Assembly (NCBI GenBank): GCA_910591455.2
Contig: OU342809.1
Coordinates: 14,317,519 to 14,381,518 of the forward strand
Length of the DNA stretch: 64,000 nt
Reading direction: 5' to 3'
Source of the DNA: Pholis gunnellus
Taxonomy: Eukaryota > Chordata > Actinopteri > Perciformes > Pholidae
Shown here: piece after piece, positions 23,637-36,129 of the stretch
How positions within the stretch are numbered: position 1 is the first letter of the stretch
Layout: every line of letters starts with the position of its first letter
Notes under the pieces: model-generated
Told to the model about the DNA's origin: nothing
The model's database searches: none
What the model saw: only the letters and a program-made list of their open reading frames with translations
Program-made: the position numbers and the translations under genes

Positions 23637-26600
23637 TTAACTATCAAACCACTTGTTTCTTTTGACATTGGTGCTGTTGTCACTGTTGCCCATCAGTTTC
23701 TTCTTGTACTGCTCCACCAGGCTGTCAAAACGGTCCCCGCCCCCTCTCTTGAAATTCTTCTTTGTGGCTTTAACCTTCAGGAACAACAAACAACAACACA
23801 GCCATGAGGCGTTAACAGAACAACTCTGATAAAGTGTCACCAAATTTGCATGCATTTGCTTCAAAACCTGAAAGAAAATAGAGCTGCTGGCCGAGATCGG
23901 TGTCCAAAGTAAGATGAGTGACGAAAGATTAACTTTAACAAGCAAAAACACAATACCAGAAAAAAACTGTCCTCCTGCAAAGCACTCGTTTTATTTTCTG
24001 CTGCTTTTGTTCCCCAAACTGTTCTGTGTTTGCTTGTTAGCTTAACTAGCTTCCACCAGAAGCCAGTAGCCAACAGTCTGTACAGATAAAGGTCTATAAA
24101 ATACTAGCACGTACTAAAACAGTGCTACCCAGACTTGTTTCTGGGAGTCCACTTTTGAAAAATGTCAAACCATTGCGATCGGATTCCCAATAGGCCTCAT
24201 CTATAAATCCTGAGAAGAGCAAATCTGTGCCTGAATAAGTGTTCCTGACCATTTTTACTGCCATTTCCACGTCACTTTCTATTACTATAAACACGTAAAC
24301 AAGCCATTTCAAAGAGATGTACGTTTGATCAATCACAACTTGGTTTCATGCACGGGTTATTGAAAACATACACCTTAAATGCTTTTCAAATGAGACCAGA
24401 TAAATGCTTTCAGGCAGAATTTATCGGTCCTCGTTCTGTTCCTCTCATCGGTACGGCTGAACGAATTTACACAAGCCACAGTGTACGGATACATGTTAAA
24501 AGGATGGAAGAAATTCTGAAAATGTATCTGGCGACTCTGATAAAATGTCCTTGGAGCCACCTGTGGGTCCGACCCAGTCTTTGGGAATGACTGTTGTAAA
24601 ACAATATTACGACGATTTCACTTGGCAGCAAAGCATTCAGTTTCATACAGACTAAACTGTTGGAAAACATGAACTGGGTGCACCATTTGTTTTTCTTTGA
24701 GATAAAGTGATGCATGATTTTAAACATTGTTACAGCTTTCTTTCCTTTAAGGATTGGCTTGATTTGGTTTTCGTAAGTTTATTTTCAAGTAGGAGCTTTT
24801 TATTGGTGCTGAAATGTATCTCGAGGTTGACTAAGGAGTTATAACATGAGAAGTGACAAAGACATTGTTTACAGTACTTTCTGATAAACCGGTGCGTCAG
24901 CAGCTTTTCTTCATTGTAAGATGTGAATATGACCAAAGACTGCAAATAAGCATATACAACAACATTGTTATGAACCTGGTTGGGGCGCTGTGTGGGCTTT
25001 TCCATCTGTTGTCGTTGACGGTCCTTCCTGTTGGATCCAGGTTTCGCTTTCTTGGGAGGCGGAGCCTGTTGCTTTCCCTTGTCACGCATTCTGTTAAGGA
25101 TATGAGATTATGATATGTTTACCCAATGTTTTACATGACCGTTAAAGACCTTTTTTAGACAGAAATTGATTACAGCCGGTTCTTGCACCTCATTTTCTGA
25201 TTGCTCCAATATTATCAATATGTTTTTCTTTTACACATAATCTCAAAATGTACGCGTTGTGAATTTCTGCTGTCTTCATTTATCTGCTTAAGCACTGAGT
25301 GGCACACGGTGCATTGTAAGCAGGAGGCTAGTACAGGTAAAAAGAAGTGTACCTGATCTTAGGCCCCCGATGGGAGGGAAAGTTTAGAGTCATCTTTCGC
25401 TTCTTTCCGTTCTGCAGATCGACGTGCTCGACCTCGGGGTTGCTCTGGAAGCCTAAATGGCGTCCCTCTTGCTTTTGGGTTTGAACAGGAGCTGATGACG
25501 AGAAGATCAAATAATGTGAAGAAGTAAAGAGATGTAAATGTTAAGAGCAAAAGTAAAAAGGACACAGCTGAGTTTAACTCGGTGTGAAGCGTAATATGGC
25601 TTCTCTGTATCTGTGCTGTGGCAAACCAGAGCTCATCTGCATTAAACTCTCAAACTTCCTGTGTTCTTTCATTTGGGAAAAGGCAAAAAGAATGGAAAAA
25701 CTGAAATATTATTTTCACACCTCTCTCGTTTCGTGTCCGCTCTGATGAGGACTGGGCTTCATTTACACCTTTCCTCGGTCCTTTTCCATCTCCGGCTGTC
25801 TGAGGCTGAGGTCCTCTTTTAAAAGCCAGATTTTGTTCCTGCAAAGATATCCACAGAGGGCTATTTTACATTTAGAAGAAGAAAAAAGAATCTGTCAGTT
25901 TGAACAAAGACTCTAAAGTGTAACTATCACACAAGTTGGTACAAACGCACCTTGTTTTTTTGTTGACGCATTTCTTTCATTTTGAGTTTCCTTGAATCCT
26001 CCAGGGAGAACTCAACAATAGGTCTCTGCAGGATGAAATAAATAAATAATCACCACAATGTGAAGTCTAAAAAGGTAAATAAATACAGTGGCAACAAAGC
26101 AAAAGCAAGACATGTTGATAAGGATTTCAACACTTGGTGTACTCTGTAAAAATGTACCTTGTGTGAGCCGAAGATGTCGGGGTTGTTGTTCAGGTAACGA
26201 AGTGTGCTGAGAGCATGTTCATGGGTCTGGAACTGGACAAAGCCGTAACCTAACGACTGTCCCATCACCTGACCCTTCTCTGGCCTCTTGTCATACATCA
26301 CCCGGCACTAAAAGGAGAAACAGGAGGCACACGCACACAAACAAACACACACACGCGCACAGACACAGTGTGAATAAGAATGACAACACCCCCCCCTGCT
26401 GGGCACACAGACACAGTGTTCTATGACAGCCAACATTCATAAATACTCACACAGAACTATGTTTTTACAAAGCTGCACATGAATGATACCGGCTATAATA
26501 ACACTGCTACATTTCATGAAGTGTCTACCAGAATGCCGTATTGTCTCACCTCTGTGATGCGGACTCCCTTGCCTCCTTTTACTGCTTGGAGGCAGAGGAC

Positions 26601-29600
26601 CTTTAGTTTCTTATTGTCCACTGACTTGGGCAGGTTATGGACGCACAGGCGAGTCTTTGACACAAACACATTTATGCCCCGAAGCTTGGTCCTCTTTATT
26701 TCTTCAAACTAAAAGGAAATAGACGACACCAAATATATGCGTCAACATAGAAGGAATTTGACAGATTGTACCTGTGAGATAAACAAGTATGCATGACATT
26801 CACTCCGCAAGTAAGAAGCGTCTTGAATGGTAAAGGAAAACGTGAACTCACTCTGGTTCTTTTGGTCATGTCTGCTTCAGGTACACCCTCTGCAGCTTTG
26901 GTTCCGGCCCGGATCACTGGGTGTGGAGGTCAGAAGAGAATACCATGCATTATAAAAACAGCAAAGAAATGCGACAACGAAACCTATTTCAATACACAAG
27001 ACAGACATCGCTTCCCGAAGTCTTTGATATTGACAGTGAATCAAGTAACCGTATATGGTGAAAGGGTTATTGGTAGAGCTGAGCGACAACGCTGGCAAAG
27101 AAGAAGAAGAAGAAGAATGAAATGGGTTTACTCACATCCCTCTCTGGCCAGATACAGGTTCCTGGTGCCCGTTTCCACTTTCACCTTGTCCACTTTCAGC
27201 TTGGAAGCATCGTCTCTACTCACTGCTGCCACGATCAACAGCTTCCTGCCGTCTAGACGGATGCCACCGTTCTGCATCAAATGTTACAACGAGGCAGCAT
27301 TAAAACACGGACGATGCTGTGTCATAAAAAGGCAGATTCAGGGAATATTTCTTGTTAATTATTCAGAATGCATTACCCCTGCCTCATCCTGTGCTGCTAA
27401 TAAGCATTTGTCGGCAGCCTCTTTCGTCTTGAACTGAACAAATGCACAACCTGGTAGGACGACAAACCCAAAATAGGTTAACGAACCTGTTCTCTCAAAC
27501 AACAAAGAGAAGAGAGGTCATTCAAGCACAGCTGACTGACCTTTTGAATGTCCCGTGTCTGCGTGGATAACAATCTTGATGTAGTGAGTCTCTCCGTACT
27601 TCAGCAGAACTTCCTCGAGACTGTCTTCCTCCGTGTCAAAGGAGAGGTTCCTAAAGCAGCCGGGAGTATGATGAACAAAGATGGGGATAACATGTTGAGT
27701 TGCGTGGATAATTTGAGGAAGAAAAGAATGGAGCAAAGCACGGTAAACGAAAGGCGGTTTAAGATGAAGAAGTGAAAAGATTTGTAAACCTGATGAAAAT
27801 TGTTCTGCCCTCTTTCACATCTGACGGGAGAAGTTTGTTTGAGGCTTTCTTTTTAGCTAGAGAGGAAAGTAGCAGACGAGCACCGTCAAAACAACATTCA
27901 TATGAAGATCTTCATTTACATGAAAAACATGAGCAGGGAACTGATACCTAATTTATCTTCTTCTGTGTCATCATCTTCATCCTCATCCTCCTCCTCCTCA
28001 TCGTTTGAGTCAAGGCTACTCTTATCGTCGTCACTGACGTCGTCCTCTTCCTGGGACACAGCATCGTCCTCTTGCTCTTCTTCTTCTTCTTCTTCTTCCT
28101 CCTCCTCCTCCTCCTCCTCACTGTCTTGTTCCTCGCTAGCATCATCATCATCATCATCATCTGATTGGGATTCTTCCACCTGCTTCACAGACGGTTTGGA
28201 AGGGACTCTGAGGAAACATTTCAAAACAAAATGAACCGGTAAAGTGAACCCGTCTCTAACACCTGGAGTCTCACTAACGCAGGAGTAAAACATTCAGGTT
28301 CATACTTTTTCTTTTCAGGTGCTGCTTGTGGCTTTTCTTCGTCCTCGTCTTCAGTGGCACTCTTTGTGTCTGACTTTTTTGTAGTTGCTTCTGTAATCTT
28401 ATTTCCTACTTTAAAAACAAAACAGTGGTAATCATTACTATATCATAAAATGATACGCATTTGTCTTGCAGATGAAAAATGTGGAACAGTACCTGCACTG
28501 GGTGGCGGCTGTGTGGCGATGTACTTGTCCTTCGGCACAGCCCAGTCAATTGCTACCTGCCGACCTGTGAATCAAACAATGACATTGAAAATGCAGTCAC
28601 ATGACACAAACTCTCAAAGTAAGTGTCTCACTCGCTCACCTTTGATCTCCTTGAGGTTCAGAGCAGTAAGCGCTCTCCCTGCCTCAGACACATTTTTGAA
28701 AAGGACAAATGCAAATCCGCGCATCTTTCCGTCTACAGAAACATAAGAATGTAACCAGTCAACGTGTTGTTTGGCTTGTTTGTGCATCCAGTGGGGATTA
28801 AAAAAACAAAAAATGTTTACCTGGTTTGAGGGCAATTTTGGCCTCAAGAACTGTTCCAAACTTGGATAAAATTTGTTTCAGGTCATCTTCTGAGCACTGT
28901 AACACAGCGTCATATGTTACAGGTTAACCAGCAGATGTGCAACTGAAGTTCAGATAATGAATCGTCGGTTGAAGCCAATCACAAGCATTCAGTGCACTGT
29001 ACCTTAAAACTCAGGTTTCTTATGATGAGTCGAGCTTTCAGACTGTTTTTCCTGAAGCCTTTGTTTTTCTGCTCGTTTTCTTTTGGTGCAGCAGCAACAA
29101 CAACAGCAGCAGCAGCAGCAGCAGGCGGCGCTTCAGGTGCTTAATGGAAGACACGAACAAGGTTATCACGTAGACAAGGCGTGGGAGCTCTCCCAGTTGC
29201 TCGTTTTTTTTTTTGGACATGCATTTATACACACCTGTTTTCCTTTTTTCTTTATCGCTAATTTTCCTCTTCGCTACCGCCACAGAGAGCTTTTGTCCTT
29301 CGTATTCCTTTACCTCTTTCAATGCTCGCTGTGCATCTTCCTCCATGGAATATGTGACATAGCCAAATCCCCGACATTTTTCTGTGCCTGGTTTATAAAT
29401 AAAAATTGGTGGTTAATGTTTCCGTTGTACTGCAACTATTTAGTAATGTGTCTTTATAAATACAGGCCCAAACAGGTAAGTCAACGTATCTCCAGTTGGA
29501 GTAAACGTTCTCGTTAAATTATTAAGTAAAGAATGAATGACAGTGACAACATCACCTTTCTCGCTGACCACGAAGCATTGCTTTACCGGACCAATGTCAG

Positions 29601-29688
29601 AGAATATTTGCTCTAGCCCTTCGTTTGAAGCCGAAGCTGGCAGGGAGCTAACGAATAAGGTCCGTGCAGGCATGGCTTTCCGCTGCAT
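23637..29688 (-). CDS. rbm28: RNA-binding protein 28 (four RRM domains), 20 exons
   Basis: Nucleolar RNA-binding protein, orthologue of yeast Nop4, used in large ribosomal subunit assembly and linked to spliceosomal RNPs. Exons, 5' to 3': 29688-29556, 29387-29235, 29139-29003, 28896-28821, 28732-28640, 28564-28493, 28408-28306, 28207-27948, 27856-27790, 27650-27541, 27450-27377, 27271-27136, 26916-26852, 26708-26550, 26307-26158, 26025-25951, 25838-25721, 25491-25353, 25090-24976, 23774-23637. All phases close, giving 790 aa (785 from the second ATG at 29673, whose context aligns better with the family start). RRM1 is about residues 9-85 (KCRGFGYVTY), RRM2 130-205 (KMRGFAFVLF), RRM3 358-440 (HSKGCAFVQF) and RRM4 505-600 (QSLGYGFVQF). 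An Asp/Glu-rich stretch lies at 262-345 and a basic C-terminal tail ends KRNKWFDS. The poly-Ala tract in exon 3 and the acidic tract in exon 8 are microsatellite-like. The last intron (1.2 kb) is the largest. Confidence 0.96.
28040..28165 (-). repeat. rbm28: Coding acidic repeat of rbm28
   Basis: Plus-strand (CTT)n(CCT)n and (CAT)n runs encode Glu and Asp runs in rbm28 exon 8. The three-base period keeps the frame, so length changes would be tolerated. Confidence 0.9.
29089..29127 (-). repeat. rbm28: Coding poly-alanine/valine repeat of rbm28
   Basis: Plus-strand CAACAACAACAGCAG-type repeats read in frame as Ala and Val (GCT/GTT) codons in rbm28 exon 3, just before RRM2. Read on the plus strand they give a spurious poly-Gln frame. 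Confidence 0.85.
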
Positions 29689-29964
29689 GGCTAACGTTAC
29701 CTGTTAGCGCGCTAAGTACAGCCTTTCTGACTCAGTTATAACTCACACACGGATGTCTGTACGTCAATTGGATGTTAATATCTAAACATTCGATATTACA
29801 AGAATCGGCTGGATGAATACATGCTACAGAACTGTTAAACTGAAACACCAACAGCTAGCGGCTTAGATCGCATGTTTACATATGTGCGCAGCCATCTTGG
29901 AATCTAAACGGAAATGGTCTCGAGCCGAAGCTTCTCGCGGTTCACGCCGCCTACCGGCCCGGAG

Positions 29965-30470
29965 GTTCACACGTGTCCTTCTTCTTCTTCTTTTCACTTT
30001 ATTGGCGGACTTCAAACCAACGTTTACGGTGCATGGCGCTACTTACTGTACCGGAGTGTGTAACATCATGACTTTATGACAATTGTCATTTAAACACAAT
30101 GATATTTTTATTATAACTAAATAAAATAATTTAAAAAAGACTTTGTCCCCTAGTATCCATTCTTTTTAAAATGTAGTATTATTTACTGTCCAAAAACAAC
30201 CAAATATCCACTTCCTCCCTTGAACACTGTCTTTTAAGTTGTTCTCTACTTACCCGCCATATTTTCCATAGTTGTGTTACCATTTCTTGTTTTTCCTGTG
30301 TACATTTCTTGCATGATATAAAGATATGTTTAACTTTATGAAACTCATGACATAAATCACAAAAGATATGTTTGATGTTTTCCTCTGATAGAAGCATGCT
30401 GTTACGGTTGCTATGTCTAATTCTCAATCTGCTTATTATTTACTCTTTCCGTTTTGAACATCCCTACTCG
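29965..30470 (-). mobile_element. Degraded LINE (non-LTR retrotransposon) fragment
   Basis: A CTTCTTCTTCTT tract, then ATTGGCGG...AACCAACGTTTACGGTGCAT and GCGCTACTTACTG, resembles the end of a fish LINE. The minus-strand frame 30179-30427 holds a CDLCHE...VKHIFISC pattern, like the Cys/His (C-x2-C-x-KHI-x3-C) tail found at the C-terminus of several LINE reverse-transcriptase proteins. Only the tail remains. It lies about 300 bp upstream of the rbm28 start and could overlap its promoter. The clade was not assigned. Confidence 0.5.
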
Positions 30471-31989
30471 GTTAAGTTTACAAGTTGCGATCCCATGTTT
30501 TTACTCTGATTCATGTATGTACATAGCTAGTAGCTTAAACACCAAAGGCAAATTGCAGATTCTGCAAACTAACCACAAAATTTAGGTAGGTGTAGGTACA
30601 AGGAAAAGGACACATTATATACATTAATTTATTTTTAAAATAAAATGAAAAATACAAAAAGTTGACAAAGAATTTTTACTACACAAATAAGAAATGTTAA
30701 AATGTTCAAGTTACAAGACACATTCTTACAATATTATAGGCACACGGTCAATAACAGACAGCTCAGACATTTTATTCATTTGTAAAAGGTTAGAATAATT
30801 CTAACTCGTCACTTACTGCTTTGGTAGTTTGGGAAAGCATCGTCACTTATACAGGTTTACCACTGAGGCTATGCCGTCTCTGTCAAAAGGCCATGTGGTG
30901 TTTTGTTCAGTACTGTCAACACCCACCAACATGGTTTTTGGTGTGGAAAAATACATTCTTCAAAGCAGTGGCACAACATTTGTGTATTTATGAGGTTATA
31001 GCAGTGACAAAATTATGTTTTGTGCATGCACGAAGGCTTCTGGAAACAACTATCGAAGAGAAGGTTCCATAAATCACGTTACTGACCCATGAATGTGATC
31101 ACTGTCACAGTAAACAACTGCACACCTTTAAAGTGCAACTACCTCAAAGCAGCAATTTACTATGGTTACTTTGGGAGATAAGAGCACACTCAATCAGTAA
31201 CGTTTAAGGTAAATATGTTGCAACAATTCATAAACACAACACAGTGTCCGTGAAATAAAGAGCAAACAAGGACATGTCAGAGTGTCCTTGCAAAGACACA
31301 CCCACAGAAACAGCAATTGCACAATCCTTCATTGTATGCTATTCTGTACAATTCACATCATGGAGCTGATGTAGTTGATATTGAGATCCAGAAAAGTCAA
31401 AACATTACCTCCTACGGTCTATTCCTAACCACTTTTCCTTAAAGATGTGAAGGAGAATTCATGAGTTAGGCAAAGACCACCGTGGTGCTTCGAGAATCGG
31501 ACTCCACTTTCACCAAGCTACGTAATTATGATGCGCCGGCAGATGTCACTGACGTAGGTCTGCCATGACGAAACTACAACGAAGAAGGACTACAAAAAAA
31601 GCATGTTGAAAACATGACCCCCATGAAATCTACTGTTCTAGTGCAAGCAGGCTATTTAAAGAGCTTCTTTTGTGAGAGGCTGCTTCACTCGAGGTGTGTG
31701 AAGGAGAGAAACCGGAGCTCCTGCATTCCTTCCTGCTGCGGTCAGTCATACAACTCAAAAATATATAGAATTATAATACACTCAAAATATTTTTAAACCG
31801 ATGTGTGTTCGACTCAGTTAGTTGAAATAAAATCTCATGACTTTACCGGTCGGAAAATGTGAAACATAAAATTGAATCGAATATGCATTCTGATAATCGC
31901 AACACATCGTACGCTGCTAAATATTTGAGATGAAACAAAGAAAACAAGCAAAGTCAAGCTAATATGGTTTGTGTTGTACTGAAATCATC
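30471..31989. other. Intergenic region and 3' UTR of the TMEM53-like gene
   Basis: No coding exon supported. Minus-strand AATAAA-type signals (plus TTTATT) occur near 30628 and 30771, so the 3' UTR of the downstream minus-strand gene may extend here. The sequence is AT-rich. Confidence 0.45.
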
Positions 31990-33638
31990 TCACATCTTGG
32001 CCTTCAGCGGGGTGAAGCGGAGTGACTGGAGGAACGTGTCCAGGGTGGTCAGATACTCTTGCTGGTGCCTCTTTAGGTGACCCGCATGTGTCGAGTCCTC
32101 CCACTTCTTTGCCGTGACGTCTATCCCACGCTTCCGCCAGTGATCAATCAACTCCTCCGCGGCTCGTGCTTCGCTCAATGCGTCGTTGTCGCAAAAGAAG
32201 AACAGTGCAGGAGCAGTGATGGGAGTGCTCCAAAAAGCATCAATGCTCGCGTTAAAGTAGTCCACCGTCTGGCGTCTGAACAGGTCAAAGTATAACAGGC
32301 TTACTTTTTTTACCACCGTCTCCCATCGTGGAAATACAGTCTTAGCTAGACCTGGGCAGAGAGGAGAAACACACTATTAATTCCCACTAAACAGCCTTCA
32401 CTCCTACTCAATGTGTAAATAAAATGAATGGATACTAATGAAATGAAATTGAATGTCTTAAATCAAGTCATTACTGAACTGACCTGTGGCCATTGTCTCC
32501 ACCGAGCCCACCACAAGGCTATCGTAGACTTGGCCTTTGATCCTCTGTGTGAGCGCCTGGTATTTCTGTGTGTCATGGGACATGTGCACCACCAGCTGAG
32601 CAAATGTGTAGCCACCAATAGAGAAGGCATGGACAACCAGTGGGCGGGACACAAAGCGTTCACTATGGAGCAACTCCAGCAAACGCTTTCCATGATCGAG
32701 ACCCCAGCGAGGCCACAGGAACTCTTGCACCTTGAGTTAAAGAAAACAGTCGGGTTTAGGCAGTCTCAGTTCAGGGCCCATGTTTTTATGGACTACTTGA
32801 AAAGGTCAGCAATCACAGAGGTTAGACATCCTCGTCTCTGTCCTTTCATTGATGACTGATCATAAAAGTGGTAATGTAAAAAAGATAGTTGCTGCGTAAC
32901 GACCTGATATCCAACCAGGACTTTGACGTTCTTCTCCAGACATAAACTTCTGTAAATGAATGAGCTCCGATATATATACCCTTTGACATTGATTGCATGA
33001 ATAAATAAATAAAATGGCGTGTCTAACAGCTCCTTCAGGCTCGGCAGGAGACGAAGAAAAACTTAGGGTTTGTTGAAGAAAACCTGCAAGCGAGCAGGAG
33101 AGGTTCACATGCATGCAACTATGAATAGAGCCTTAAGTTCAAGAGGTTTACCAGATCTTGATCTAGCTTAACACACAAGCAACAGCCAAGTTAAATACTG
33201 GCTCTCCAGCATGTTTACACCAACAGCTAATAGCTTACCTATGAAGTTAGATTCATTTCAGCTGGAACAAGGAGTTATATTTGGTTGTGATAAGAGCACC
33301 GAATGAGTTTAGTATCAGCTTTTTGCATAATCTAGTAAATCTCTTGGTCACTGATTTACGATATGCTTTGGCCTTACCTCACTCGCCACTACAAGCACAT
33401 CATAGCCGGTGCGGAAGTAGATGTCACAGTATTTAGCCACAGCCCGAGGATGTGCACCCAACCAGGGCAGCATGAGCATGAAGGGTTTATGGTCTTCAGG
33501 GGCTTTGGTCTGACATCCTGAGACTGCAGGTGCCAATTCATTCACGTAGAAAGTTACATTCTTACTGAGGCGATGGGCAGTGATGCCTCTGCTCAGGACT
33601 GCCCTGCCCAACACGGTAGCTGCTGCCAGGCTCCCCAT
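31990..33638 (-). CDS. TMEM53/DUF829 family protein, hydrolase-fold
   Basis: Predicted alpha/beta-hydrolase-like protein of the TMEM53 (DUF829) family; substrate unknown. Coding exons: 33638-33378, 32730-32484, 32351-31990, phases 0 and 1, product 289 aa. The candidate nucleophile elbow is HAFSIGGY (Ser124). The candidate acid is in FFCDNDALSE (Asp224 or Asp226) and the candidate base in STHAGHLKRH (His258 or His261); the order and spacing fit a catalytic triad. The start ATG at 33638 follows an acceptor at 33659-33660, and the N-terminus (residues 1-30) is Ala/Arg-rich without acidic residues, which would suit a mitochondrial targeting peptide. The first exon (33658 to 33378) includes 20 bases of leader. 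TMEM53 itself has a different N-terminus, so this is better called a paralogue than tmem53. Confidence 0.8.
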
Positions 33639-34246
33639 GAGATGAAATGTGACGCGCTCTGAGAGGGAAAAAAAAGAGAGGAAACAAAGAGGAAAACGTT
33701 TTGAGTTCAGGACGTCAGTGAAGGTCTCATGACACATGGAGCTGTTAAACCTGTCAATCATCCTAGCTACCTGTGGAGATGGCTGGGGGTGGGAGTGTGT
33801 GGTGGGATGTTTTGGAGTTATGAACTGTGAGGATACTTTGTTGAGCATGTCATGTGGCCCGTGTAGCAATCTTGTCTGTTGTTGTTGTCCACGGGCCAAA
33901 GTTATGTCCACTAATAAAGTCCAACAAGCAAGATAACAGTAGCTTTCCTTATCGAGGGTCGCCACAATAATAGCACGACCTGTTATAAACACAATAACAC
34001 ATTAACACATTAACATATTAACAACAAAAGCTCCGAAGTCGCTATTTAACATCAGTTAGCAAAACAACTGAGATTAACGTTAGCTTTTAGTTCCAATAAA
34101 TTAACCTTTCACGACAATAATGTACTAACATCATTTACATTTATAAGACCTAAACACGACTTAGCCAAGTTAGCTGGTTAACTTAAGTTTACGTCAACGT
34201 GACAACAGTTTGTGACTTTATCCCGTCTGCTGGCTAATTCACTAAC

Positions 34247-34330
34247 CTGGGTTTATGTGCGTGCGTGCCAGAGATGCTGATACAACGTTGGTTAATGTTT
34301 AGAGTTCCACCGCATATCACCCGCAGTTTG
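34247..34330 (-). promoter_or_regulatory. Non-coding first exon and promoter of the TMEM53-like gene
   Basis: On the minus strand a donor, CCCAG/GTTAGTG, ends an exon at 34247. Its partner would be the acceptor before 33658. The upstream end of this leader is not defined. Multiple TTAGC/GTTAAC words lie in the intron. Confidence 0.45.
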
Positions 34331-34619
34331 ATGACACCTCGCTCTGCTCTACGCCCTACGTGATCAGTCTTTTATTCATTTTAAATGATCCCACCCTGTC
34401 CTGTGCTGCACGCTTGTCGCTTCCCAGCTCCACCTCTCCGACTTCTTCATCTGATGGTGTCTTCAGTTGGCTGTCGGTCGCAGCTTCAGCCGACTGCTGC
34501 CCTCCTTCGGGCATAACCAAACAAACCAAACAAACTCAAAAGAGGACGGTCCAGTTTAACCAGTATATAGACCGATCCCTACTCTCTGGCGTGAGCTCTA
34601 TAAAGCATTTATAAGCCAC

Positions 34620-35020
34620 GTGTTGTTCTTCGGGTTTACGTATCCATCCAAAATAGTACTCACCGACGAAAATAAAAGGAGAGTTAAAGAGCGACCACAA
34701 TAACTAGTTGTCTTGTCTAACAGAAAATCACCGAGAACCTATGGTGAAAAAAGGATAAATATAAAGCTATGTTATAGAGGCCAGTCTTGATATTTGTTTG
34801 TCCTGGTCACTCAAGACTTCAGTATTCCTAATCCTAAACTGTCTATAAAATAGTCCTAAAAAGCCCAACATCTTATATTTAAGTAGAGTATATTACTTAT
34901 AGTTTACATTTTTAATTTAATGAAAAATGTGTCATATCGCAGTATGAATGGTATTGTGTAGTATAGAGTGTTGAGTGAGTTTCAGTGTCATAGTTGTTAA
35001 AGTCTTATTGTATTAATCCG
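34620..35020. other. Intergenic, nothing recognised
   Basis: AT-rich, no supported exon or repeat. Confidence 0.4.
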
Positions 35021-35024
35021 CTAT

Positions 35025-35415
35025 AAACCAGCTCAAGTGGTCACGGTTCCACAGGACCAAATGCAGATGGACACGGGGAGCAGAAGGATGATACACGGTG
35101 ATTGTATTAAAGATAATATCCAAAACGAAACTTACACAGCAGGGGAGTCCAAAGATGAGGAATGAGAAACTGAAAATCCAACAGGCAAACCAGAACGGGC
35201 AAAACGAGACAAAACCGGACCAGGTAATGTGCACAAGCAATACCAACAGGAAGCATCGCAGACGAACCACCAGAGACTCAGGAACACAGGGTTTAAACAC
35301 ACTGAGAGGTGTAGGTGATAGACTCAGGAGGACTCAATCAGGGGCGGGGCTGACAATTACAAAGGTAGGAAGTGAAATGAACACGGGACACCAACTTAAC
35401 CAAAGCCATCACTTG
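35025..35415. repeat. Probable teleost interspersed repeat
   Basis: The text from CACAGGACCAAATGCAGATG through GAGGACTCAATCAGGGGCGG and GGCTGACAATTACAAAGGTA resembles a high-copy fish repeat that I know by its CAATCAGGG-CGGGGC-GACAATTACA end. The plus-strand frame of 106 aa and the minus-strand frame of 95 aa have no family-like features. Class (SINE, LTR relic or other) unknown. Confidence 0.45.
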
Positions 35416-36104
35416 TAGCACTGAGGCAAAGATTAAATGTTTGATTCCTTTCTTTCAGTGTTGCAGTAGCTTTAATTTCCCAATATTCATATGAGTTTCC
35501 TTCCTCAAAATTATTTCCCAAATCATTAATGTGTATTTGTGACTGTGGTTGTGATTGTGTCTGTGTGTTTATGGAGCTAAATCCAGGTCAAAAGTTTTGC
35601 TCATTTGAAAAAAGAAATGTGAACCTGAAAGACAAGCGTCATTGACCCATTTGGCCACAAGAGGGAGTTTACCTTGAAGTGAGCGATTCTGTCAGAAGTA
35701 AACTAATGCAGGAAACATACATATGTTTTATTTATCACCCCAGGTAGAGAGATGTTTTCCCGTTTCTTTTTGAAAATACTTTTTTCTGAATTTATAAATC
35801 CATTGTGCAATGAAATTCGTTAGCAAAGCCGTTCATTCACCCAGGTTTAGTCTGCTGGTGTAGTTGCCATGGCAACACCTGCCAACTGATGTTAGTCTAT
35901 TAGCTTAGTTTAATAAAAGCCAGTAGCCATACTATTACAATTCGGCATTTTTTTGCAATCACGTAAATATGGTGTATATAAAGTGTTGAATCATTATTCT
36001 CGCGGTGCCCACGTTACCTGAAGGGAACTTGGTTGAGGACGGTCCTCGGCCTTCTATGTTATGCTGTCACTCATTATGACACGCCCCTCTCAGTTGATGC
36101 CACG

Positions 36105-36129
36105 CCCCCCCCCCCCCCCCGCCCCCCCC
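36105..36129. repeat. Poly-C run
   Basis: Sixteen C, one G, then seven C. Such runs are prone to assembly and sequencing length errors. Confidence 0.85.

Noticed and set aside
26793..27437. Plus-strand open frame of 214 codons
   Set aside because: It is the antisense of rbm28 exons 12 and 13 and their introns; no independent splice or domain evidence.
27902..28234. Plus-strand poly-serine frame
   Set aside because: It is the antisense of the rbm28 acidic repeat exon.
29083..29517. Plus-strand poly-Gln frame
   Set aside because: CAG/CAA repeat read on the wrong strand; the minus strand gives poly-Ala in a phase-consistent rbm28 exon.
33348..33992. Minus-strand open frame of 214 codons beginning at MFITGRAII
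   Set aside because: The upstream half reads through intron sequence before a strong acceptor at 33659. The gene's own ATG is at 33638.
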